A DNA stretch of 64,000 nucleotides from Deinococcus sp. HSC-46F16 (lineage in GTDB: Bacteria > Deinococcota > Deinococci > Deinococcales > Deinococcaceae): contig NZ_JALJZW010000003.1 of the NCBI RefSeq assembly GCF_024171495.1, positions 80,001-144,000 of the forward strand. The letters are read 5' to 3'. The position numbers and the translations under genes are program-made. The notes beneath the pieces are model-generated. The model was not told where the DNA came from and did no database searches. It saw only the letters and a list, made by a program, of their open reading frames with translations. Shown piece after piece: positions 58,062 to 64,000 of this stretch; position 1 is the first letter of the stretch, and each line of letters begins with the position of its first letter.

Positions 58062-58276
58062 CTCAGGGTGGCCGGAAAAGGAGTTCTCCCCCCGGAGAGC
58101 GCCGGTGGGAGAACGGAGGGGACGCTGTGCGCCCCACAGCGGTGGACGGACAAGTCGATGGGTTGCCCCTCAACTGGTCCGGCCCCAGTGGGGCGAGACT
58201 CCGTCATGCAAAGCGGTCAGAGAGGAGTTGAAGGGACAAACAGTGTCCCTTCAACGGAACGGAGCGCCGCGATCAG
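58062..58276. repeat. Composite interspersed repeat, copies D and E
   Basis: Fills the gap between the ATPase gene and the FMN reductase stop. The part at 58066-58126 matches the reverse complement of copy B closely (AAGGAGTTCTC, GGAGAGCGCCG, GGAC). The part at 58200-58276 holds a perfect 12-bp hairpin GTTGAAGGGACA (58227-58238) / TGTCCCTTCAAC (58244-58255). The last 22 bp (58255-58276) recur exactly at 61645-61666. Confidence 0.65.
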
Positions 58277-58890
58277 ACCCCGGACGAGGACACCTGAATC
58301 TCCTGGGGCGGGGTGGTCGCCTGGCGTGCGGTCCTGAGCGCGTTCGCCCACCACGCGAGTTCGTCCAGCATGGCCGTCACGCCGGGCTCGAGGTAGGTCA
58401 GCTCGTCGAGGCTCTTGCCCTCCTGCCACGCCGCGAAGAAATCGCCCCCCTGGATATGCACGGCCGCCCGCAGGGGCGCCATTTGCAATTCGACCGCGAT
58501 GCCGCGCAGGTGCTCGATGGCGCGGGCCGCCCCCACCGAGCCGTAGCCCACGAATGACGCGGGCTTCTTGTTCCACTCGGGGTAAGCGTAGTCCAGCGCA
58601 TTTTTCAGGGCGGCGGTGGGCGCGTGGTTGTACTCGGCCGTGATGAACACGTAGCCGTCGAACTCGGCCAGCCGCTGCTGCCAGCGCACACCGACCTCGT
58701 TCTGGGTGGGCGCCCACGCATTGGACGCCACCTCGTTGAACAGCGGCAGCGGGAAGTCGCGCAGGTCGAGCACCTCGAAGTCCAGGTCCGTGCGCTGCGA
58801 GGCCCGCTTCATGAACCATTCGGTGGGCTTGTCGGCAAAACGGGCGTCGCGGGTGCTGCCGATGATCACGGCGATCTTGGGGTTCGTCAT
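58273..58890 (-). CDS. NADPH-dependent FMN reductase-family protein
   Basis: 205-residue flavodoxin-fold protein (MTNPKIAVIIGSTRDARFADK; PLPLFNE; FITAEYNHAPTAALKNALDY). The FMN-binding IIGSTR loop and the PEYN-like motif mark the family of flavin and quinone reductases (SsuE/ArsH/chromate reductase group). ATG 58890 has AGGAG 7 bases upstream; a start 25 codons earlier (58965) with GAGG cannot be excluded. The MarR regulator upstream is a candidate controller. Confidence 0.88.
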   Translation of the reverse strand: MTNPKIAVIIGSTRDARFADKPTEWFMKRASQRTDLDFEVLDLRDFPLPLFNEVASNAWAPTQNEVGVRWQQRLAEFDGYVFITAEYNHAPTAALKNALDYAYPEWNKKPASFVGYGSVGAARAIEHLRGIAVELQMAPLRAAVHIQGGDFFAAWQEGKSLDELTYLEPGVTAMLDELAWWANALRTARQATTPPQEIQVSSSGV

Positions 58891-59039
58891 GGGAGGCTCC
58901 TGAGGCGCGTCCTGTGCGGACGGGCGCGGAAAGAGAGACGTCAGCAGGCGTTCAAGCAGGTTCATGGGCCGCCTCTTCACGGGCGACGGCCAGGGTCCCG
59001 TCTCCGCTTCGCAATGGTGCCCGCAGTCAATCAGTTCAA

Positions 59040-59052
59040 TATTGAATTGTCA
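59040..59052. promoter_or_regulatory. Palindrome in FMN reductase promoter region
   Basis: TTCAATATTGAA-type perfect inverted repeat (about 59036-59047) followed by a second TTGTCAAG, in a short AT-rich island between the MarR and FMN reductase genes. MarR proteins bind AT-rich palindromes near their targets, so an operator is plausible. Confidence 0.45.
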
Positions 59053-59095
59053 AGAGAAGTTCCTTGACCTGACTGGGGGCCGGGCCGACCCTCCT

Positions 59096-59536
59096 TTAAC
59101 CCAGGAGGCGCAGCAGGACTTCGAGCTGCCGCATCTGCTCGGGCGTCAGGGTTCCAAACTGCCGCTCGTGAAGGCCGACCACCCTGGGCAGCGCTTGGCC
59201 GATCAGGGCTTCGCCCGCGGGGGTCAGGAACAGCCGCTTGGCCTTGCCGGACATTTCTCGGCGAATCAGGCCCCGGCCGCACAGCCGCTGGGCGTGGTAG
59301 GTCAGGTTGGCCTCGCTGAACAGCAGGTGCTGGGCGATGTCCTGCTGGGTCGCGCCCCCGTGGGCACGCACGGCCGCGAGCAGGTCGAACTCCGTCACGC
59401 TCAGGTCCAGTGGGGCCAGGGTGGCCTCGACCTCCCTCATCCTGGCCTGGGTCAACCGCACCAGCCGTTGCCACAGGCGAATGGGCGGCTGCCGCAAGGC
59501 GTCGTCCAGCGTCCTGACCACGGGGTCGTCGTGCAC
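59096..59536 (-). CDS. MarR-family transcriptional regulator
   Basis: 146-residue winged-helix repressor. The MarR domain includes LSVTEFDLLAAVRAHGGATQQDIAQHL and SEANLTYHAQRLCGRGLIRRE followed by the wing. GTG 59536 follows TATAGT (complement of 59543-59548) by 6 nt, the clearest leaderless start here. It is followed on the same strand by the FMN reductase gene 200 bp away; between them, about 59030-59060, is an unusually AT-rich patch containing TCAATATTGAA, a palindrome that may be its operator. Confidence 0.85.
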   Translation of the reverse strand: MHDDPVVRTLDDALRQPPIRLWQRLVRLTQARMREVEATLAPLDLSVTEFDLLAAVRAHGGATQQDIAQHLLFSEANLTYHAQRLCGRGLIRREMSGKAKRLFLTPAGEALIGQALPRVVGLHERQFGTLTPEQMRQLEVLLRLLG

Positions 59537-59542
59537 GGCGCC

Positions 59543-59548
59543 ACTATA
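59543..59548 (-). promoter_or_regulatory. -10 element TATAGT of the marR-like gene
   Basis: TATAGT on the minus strand six bases before the GTG start, with no Shine-Dalgarno sequence between. Confidence 0.65.
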
Positions 59549-59709
59549 GCCGGGGAGGGCCAGGGGCTCCGCTCGAGATGTCCCCTCCGCATTGAACTGT
59601 CTGCTGTGCCCAGACCAGTGGCCCGGAGGCCCTGGCCCAGCGTATGCGGGTGGACCCCGTGTGGGAGCCGCCCACCGTCACTTTCCGGAGGGAGTGGACA
59701 GGAGCAGAA

Positions 59710-60480
59710 ATGACGTCGCCCAGCTTGCAGGACGAGGTCGCCATCACCGGAGCCGCCATGGGGATGGGGGAGGCGACGGCGCGGCTGTTCGCCCAGGCCG
59801 GAGCCAGGGTCGTCGTCGTGGACTTCAACGACGAGAAGGGCCAGGCCGTCGTGGAGTCGATTGGTCAGGCGGGCGGCGCGGCCACCTTTGTCCACGTGGA
59901 CATCTCCAAGGCCGAGCAGGTGCAGAACATGGTGCAGGCCGCCGTGGACGCCTATGGCCGCCTGGACGTGGCGGTGAACAACGCCGCCCTGACCCACGAC
60001 GACCGGCCCGTGCACGACTTCGACGAGGCCTACTGGGACCGCCTGATGTCGGTGGACCTCAAGGGCATGGCCCTGTGCCTGAAGTACGAACTGCGGCAGA
60101 TGCGCGAGCAGGGCAGCGGCGGGTCCATCATCAACATCTCCTCGGTGAGCGGCTTCCGGCCCCAGGCCAACACCGTCGCCTACGTCGCCGCCAAGCACGG
60201 CGTGAACGGCATCACCAAGGTCGCCGCGATGGAAAACGGCGAGCACGGCATCCGCGTCAACGCGGTCGCCCCCGGCGCCATCGACACGCCCATGCGGCGC
60301 GGGGCCATCGAGCAGTTCGGCCTGGACGCCGAGAGCTAGGCCCCGCAACTGAGCCTGCTGGGCCGCTTCGCCCAGCCGCAGGAGGTCGCGCAGGCCAGCC
60401 TGTGGCTCGCCTCGGACCTGTCGAGCTACGTGACAGGGACGACCCTGCACGTGGACGCCGGGTACGTGAACGCCCGCTGA
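59710..60480 (+). pseudogene. SDR gene with internal amber codon
   Basis: An SDR of the glucose/cyclohexanol dehydrogenase type whose frame is cut by TAG at 60337-60339. Reading through, the same frame continues with [19 protein letters not shown] and [14 protein letters not shown], the expected SDR C-terminus, to TGA 60480 (257 codons in total, a normal SDR length). The truncated protein ends AIEQFGLDAES and lacks the last helix and strand. The N-terminal motif is TGAAMGMG instead of TGAASGIG, and a residue appears to be missing before it. YVAAKHG active-site Tyr and Lys remain. ATG 59710 has GGAG upstream. Confidence 0.75.
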
Positions 60481-60527
60481 AGCCAGCCGCTCAGCCTCCC
60501 TTTCCCCTCGCCTCAAGGAGCCTTCCC

Positions 60528-61275
60528 ATGCAAAACATCAAGTCCATCGCCCTGACCGTCTCGCTGCTCGCCCTCGGCACGGGTGCCCTCGCGGGGGGCA
60601 GCCAGCCCACGCCGCCCGCCAGCCCGTGGGCGAACCGTTCACCAGGCGGGTCGTGACCACCGGCCTTCAGATGCCCTGGGAACTCACCGCTGGCCCCGAC
60701 GGGCAACTCTGGGTGACCGAGGGCCTCGGCAAGCAGATCGTGCGGGTCAACCCCACGACCGGGCAAAAAAGCGTGGCAGTCACCATCCCCGGTGCCCTCG
60801 CCGGTGGACAGCACCAGGGCCTCCTCGGCATGGCGCTGCACCCGGACCTCCTGAAGGGCCAGGGCCGTGACTGGGTCTACGTGGCCTACACCTACGGCCC
60901 CGAGGCCGCGCCCAAGAAGAAGATCGTGCGCTACACCTTTACCGCGGCCAGCGGGCGGCTGACGGCCCCCACCCTGGTGATCGGCAACCTGCCCGCCGGG
61001 AACGACCACAACGCGGGGCGGCTGAAGATCGGCCCCGACGGCAAGCTGTACTTCACGATGGGCGACCTCGGGCACAACCAGTTCGCCAACTATGCCAAGC
61101 CCATCACCTCGTAGGTGCTGCCCACCAACAACCGCTACCGCGACACGGCCGTCTCGGCGGACGGACGCACCATCTGCGTCATCACCGACAGCGGCGGGCA
61201 GATGCTGGGGCAGCAGGGCCAGTGGGTGACCGAGATGGCCAACCCCGGCGCGATCCTGGCCTTCACCTACACCGG
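60528..61275 (+). pseudogene. PQQ-type sugar dehydrogenase remnant
   Basis: Pieces of a secreted soluble sugar dehydrogenase (sorbosone/Gdh family). A signal peptide starts at ATG 60528 (AAGGAG upstream) and its frame closes after 42 codons. The mature sequence resumes in another frame from about 60610 (TTGLQMPWELTAGPDGQLWVTE, GLLGMALHPD, GNDHNAGRLKIGPDGKLYFTMGD). TAG at 61112-61114 stops it. After the stop, the same frame gives YRDTAVSADGRTICVITDSGGQ and NPGAILAFTYTGK, the family C-terminus. Several hundred residues of the middle are gone. At least one frameshift, one nonsense codon and one large deletion. Confidence 0.75.
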
Positions 61276-61662
61276 GAAGTCACCGCCCACCGCCCGCGTG
61301 GGGAAGGCGGGCGGTTCAGGCAAAGGAAGCGGAGTCGGACGCGGTCAGGAGAGCGTCCCACTCCGCAGTTCGTCCCGCCTCCGCCGAACTCGCCCGCATC
61401 GCCCGCTTCCCCGTGGTGGCGGGCGGCGTGCCCATTCGGGCATTCGGGCGAGCACCGCCGCCGTCGGGGTGAGAGGCGTCTCCAGCGGCGACATCGGCCA
61501 GAAATGTGCGGCCGACGCCGTCACCGCCGTGCTGGGCCAGTTCCCCCGGCGCCGGGAGCCTGGGTTCAGCCCGCACGGGGTGGCCCCTGGCCCCGGCTCA
61601 GGAACCCGCAGCGGTGGTCAGACCTATGGAGAGGCTCCCGCCAGCGGAACGGAGCGCCGCGA
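61276..61662. other. Degenerate sequence with repeat end F
   Basis: About 370 bp without a gene that I recognise. It holds open stretches in several frames, none with a family match, and may be more decayed coding DNA. The final 22 bp (from 61645) are identical to the end of copy E at 58255-58276, in the same orientation and again touching the stop codon of a minus-strand gene. Confidence 0.5.
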
Positions 61663-63624
61663 TCAGGACCGGGGGGTGGTGCGGCCCCCCACCGCCAGAT
61701 GCAGCGTGAGGTCGAGGGCACGCACCCGCAGCACGAGGGGGGCTCCGCCCGGTTGCGCCGGGCCGCACCACAGCCGCCAGCGGCGGTCGGGACCCGCACC
61801 GAGGTCGAGGACCTCGGGCTCGCCGCCGCACTCCGCGATCAGCAGGGGCGAGGCCCGGTCGGGGCGGTACTCGTCCAGGCGGTAGGCCAGGCGCCAGGTG
61901 CGGGTGCCGTGGGGCAGGGGAAGGGACAGACGGAGTTCGGGGGCCGCGTGGCCCTCCGCCCCCAGCCTCAGCAGGGTGAGCTGCCCGTCCCACTGCTCGG
62001 CGCGGTACCCGCCGGGCAGGGCGGCGGTGCGCCGGAACTCGCCCCGTGTCGGCGCGGCCGTCTCCCCCGGCTGGGGACCGGTGGGAAGTCGGGGAGCCGG
62101 ATCCTGGGCCGCCCAGCCCCGGCGGGGTTGCCCGCGCAGGGCCGCGCGGGCCGCGCCCTCCAGCGTCGCGGCGAGGGCGCAGCGGGTCAGCTCGCTGCCG
62201 AACGCCAGGGGATGCTCGCCGTCTGGCAGGCGGCCCCGCAGGTCCGGCAAGTCGGCGTGCAGCACCGGCGGCACCCGCTCCAGCACGCCCAGGCGCAGCG
62301 CCGAGTCCAGCAGCGGGCGGGCCTCGGCGGCGGGAAGCGGCAGGTGGCCGAGCGCCTGCTCGGCGCAAAAGGGACTGGGCAGCGCGGCCAGTGGGGCCAG
62401 GGCGCGGGCCGCGCCGGGCAGGGCCTGCTCGACTTCCGCGAGGAGGTCGCCCTGCACCGCCGGGGTCAGGCGCACCCGGGGAGGCCAAGGCTCCCGCAGC
62501 CGCAGCAGGGGGCGCAGGGCCGTCAGCCAGCCTTCCGAGTGCCGGATCAGGGCCAGGGCGGGGGCCGGGTCGGGCAGGGCGGCGCTGGGCAGCGGCGAAG
62601 CCCGGAAGACCCGCAGGCGCCCCCCGCCGAACTGCTGGCGGACGGCGCGGGCCAGCGCGTCTTCCCGGCAGGGGGTGGTCGCCAGCAGCAAGACCAGCGG
62701 CAGCGGCCAGTTCAGCGCGAAGGGCAGCAGGTCATCCGGTCCGGCCCCCACCTCCGCGCGGTGCAGCGCGATCACCAGCGGCTGCCCGTGCCCGATCAGG
62801 AGGCCGCTGAGTCCGGACACCAGGTGAGGCACGGACGGTCCCTCCTCCAGCAGCTTCCCCAGTCGGGCGTGGGCCTCGGGGGGCAGCAGGGTGCGCAGGC
62901 GCAGCAGCAGGGAGGTCAGCAGCAGCCGGGGATCGGCGACGGCGTCCAGCTCGACATAGGGCCAGTCCTGGCTCTCCAGCACGCTGCGGAGCGTCGCCCG
63001 CGTGCCGTGCCCGGACCGCGCCGTGTACAGCAGCACCTGCGGCTCGCGCCGGGCCAGTTCCTGCGTCGCCCGCAGTTCCGGGGCGAACCGGCCCGCCAGC
63101 CAAGCGACGGCCGAGCCCTCCAGCCTCTCCGGCGGCGAGTCGCCGGGTGAGGCGGCCTGCTGGCGCCGCACCGCCTGCCGCCTGCCGTCCAGCCGCTGCC
63201 GCTGGGTGTCCAGCCAGGTTTGCAGGGCCGGGTTGCCCGGGTCGTCCAGCCCGCCCAGCGGGGGACCATTCAGGGCCAGGTGCGGAACTGTCGCCGCACC
63301 AGCCTCGGCGGCGAGTTCCTCCAGGTCCGTCCCCGCCGTGAAGCGCAGCAGGGGACCGCCCCCCGGCGCGAGGTCCAGGCCCTGTGCCCGCAGCTTGGAC
63401 AGCTCGACCCGCAGGCTCGCCAGGCCGCGCCCGCCCGGCCACAGCAGTTCCGCGACGGTGCTGCGGTGCATGGGGCGGCCTTCCAGGGCGAGGTAGGTCA
63501 GCAGCAGGGTGCCCTTGCGCGACAGCGGCAGGGCGGCGTCGCCACGCAGGACGGCGGCAGTTCCCAGAACGCGCAGCCGTACGGGTGCTGGCTCCGGGGC
63601 GAGGGGAGAAGCAAGAGAGGTCAC
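61663..63624 (-). CDS. SARP-like regulator with degenerate ATPase region
   Basis: 653 residues. The N-terminal 100 residues resemble a SARP/OmpR-type winged helix (VRLRVLGTAAVLRGDAALPLSRKGTLLLTYLALEGRPMHRSTVAELLWPG is split here; key motif LLTYLALEGRP). The next 350 residues keep the outline of a STAND-type ATPase, but the P-loop reads ARSGHGTRATL without lysine. The last 90 residues are beta-rich (RTWRLAYRLDEYRPD; RWRLWCGPAQPG). GTG 63624 is the chosen start; an upstream start is possible. Divergent from a secreted-protein gene, like the regulator at 5762 that sits beside one. Probably a transcription regulator. Confidence 0.7.
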   Translation of the reverse strand: MTSLASPLAPEPAPVRLRVLGTAAVLRGDAALPLSRKGTLLLTYLALEGRPMHRSTVAELLWPGGRGLASLRVELSKLRAQGLDLAPGGGPLLRFTAGTDLEELAAEAGAATVPHLALNGPPLGGLDDPGNPALQTWLDTQRQRLDGRRQAVRRQQAASPGDSPPERLEGSAVAWLAGRFAPELRATQELARREPQVLLYTARSGHGTRATLRSVLESQDWPYVELDAVADPRLLLTSLLLRLRTLLPPEAHARLGKLLEEGPSVPHLVSGLSGLLIGHGQPLVIALHRAEVGAGPDDLLPFALNWPLPLVLLLATTPCREDALARAVRQQFGGGRLRVFRASPLPSAALPDPAPALALIRHSEGWLTALRPLLRLREPWPPRVRLTPAVQGDLLAEVEQALPGAARALAPLAALPSPFCAEQALGHLPLPAAEARPLLDSALRLGVLERVPPVLHADLPDLRGRLPDGEHPLAFGSELTRCALAATLEGAARAALRGQPRRGWAAQDPAPRLPTGPQPGETAAPTRGEFRRTAALPGGYRAEQWDGQLTLLRLGAEGHAAPELRLSLPLPHGTRTWRLAYRLDEYRPDRASPLLIAECGGEPEVLDLGAGPDRRWRLWCGPAQPGGAPLVLRVRALDLTLHLAVGGRTTPRS

Positions 63625-63914
63625 AGCGTTAACGCCGGGTGACGGAGGTGTTAATGGCTGGTGAACGCCTGAGACAGTGCATGAACACACTTTAATCAGG
63701 TTCGGTCAGGTTGGAGGCCTCATTTGAGAATGCCCCCGCGGGGGGGCATGGGGCCGCTTTAACGTTTTCGTTGACGCGTCAGGCCCGCCGGGATTGTCCG
63801 CTGCCGGAGCGCCCGCCTAGAGTGCCCCTACGCAAACGACCACAGCGGAGTCCGCGTCCAGAACAGGGGTTCACGGTGAACCTCTGCGCGGCTTCCCCGT
63901 GTCGGAAGGACGAG
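63625..63914. promoter_or_regulatory. Divergent control region with hairpin
   Basis: ATGCCCCC (63730-63737) and GGGGGCAT (63742-63749) form a perfect 8-bp inverted repeat with a 4-nt loop, a candidate operator or mRNA structure. For the plus-strand gene, TTGTCC (63794-63799) and TAGAGT (63818-63823) form an acceptable -35/-10 pair with 18-bp spacing, giving a 5' leader of about 85 nt, unlike the leaderless genes. Confidence 0.45.
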
Positions 63915-64000
63915 ATGATGAAGAACCTGACCCTGCTGGCCGCCGCCCTGACCCTCGCCGGTTCTGCCTCCGCCGCCACCTCCACCGGGAGCGTGGTGTT
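63915..64000 (+). CDS. Secreted protein, partial
   Basis: Only the first 28 codons are in the window: MMKNLTLLAAALTLAGSASAA, a signal peptide with cleavage probably after ASA, then TSTGSVV. Either of two adjacent ATGs (63915, 63918) can be used; AAGGA is 5 or 8 bases upstream. The mature protein is beyond the right edge. Confidence 0.6.
   Translation, partial: MMKNLTLLAAALTLAGSASAATSTGSVV

Noticed and set aside
61316..61576. 86-codon minus-strand frame in the region after the PQQ remnant
   Set aside because: No family resemblance, no ribosome site, and several competing frames; treated as degenerate sequence.
61663..63624. Intact STAND ATPase in the SARP-like regulator
   Set aside because: The P-loop lacks lysine (ARSGHGTRATL), so it is described as degenerate.

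Overview
The window is very GC-rich (roughly 70% by eye), densely coded and carries no rRNA, tRNA, insertion sequence or phage genes. It looks like a Deinococcus chromosome. The reasons are the gene families present (many HD-GYP and GGDEF proteins, DUF4388/MglA-type GTPase/roadblock module, SARP-like TPR regulators, KGG stress protein), interspersed non-coding repeats, and at least 16 start codons that follow a TANNNT -10 hexamer by only 5-9 nt, the leaderless-transcript signature known from that genus. Genus assignment is an inference.

Layout. 1-9.5 kb: type I-E CRISPR locus. cse1 runs off the left edge on the minus strand, cas3 diverges from it, and a WYL-domain regulator, a TPR/winged-helix regulator and a small secreted protein lie between cas3 and an array of 23 repeats and 22 spacers. 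9.6-16.3 kb: DUF808 membrane protein, large GAF histidine kinase, secreted protein, alpha/beta hydrolase and SDR. 16.3-20.8 kb: HD-GYP protein, then a four-gene DUF4388 - small GTPase - roadblock - V4R-like operon, divergent from a PAS kinase that seems to lack its phospho-acceptor histidine. 21-29 kb: HxlR regulator with two NAD(P)-binding proteins, TPR/HD-GYP protein, subtilisin-like lipoprotein, APC permease. 29-40.6 kb: two more HD-GYP proteins, an alpha-galactosidase-galT-galK operon, glycerol kinase, a GGDEF protein and an M42 peptidase. 40.7-46.4 kb: arabinan-type cluster (secreted GH43, two permeases, binding protein, cytosolic GH43). 46.4-51.2 kb: MFS transporter, second M42 peptidase, RNase H-like protein, MDR oxidoreductase, KGG protein. 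51.3-58 kb: EAL protein overlapping a LOV-like-GGDEF protein, a chimeric remnant of an iron-siderophore ABC permease and ATPase, and a 1,103-residue GGDEF-ATPase-TPR protein. 58-61.6 kb: FMN reductase, MarR regulator and two adjacent pseudogenes (an SDR with an internal amber codon and a shattered PQQ-type sugar dehydrogenase). 61.7-64 kb: SARP-like regulator divergent from a secreted protein cut by the right edge.

Themes. Cyclic-di-GMP turnover is heavily represented: four HD-GYP, four GGDEF and one EAL protein, attached to GAF, TPR, membrane, LOV-like and STAND-ATPase sensory modules. Carbohydrate uptake is the second theme (galactosides, arabino-oligosaccharides, glycerol). Modular hairpin-bearing repeats sit at several gene ends. 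The most unusual objects are the GGDEF-ATPase-TPR protein, the LOV-like-GGDEF/EAL pair, the in-frame permease-ATPase chimera, the putative pseudokinase beside the GTPase module, and the regulator genes inserted between cas3 and the array.
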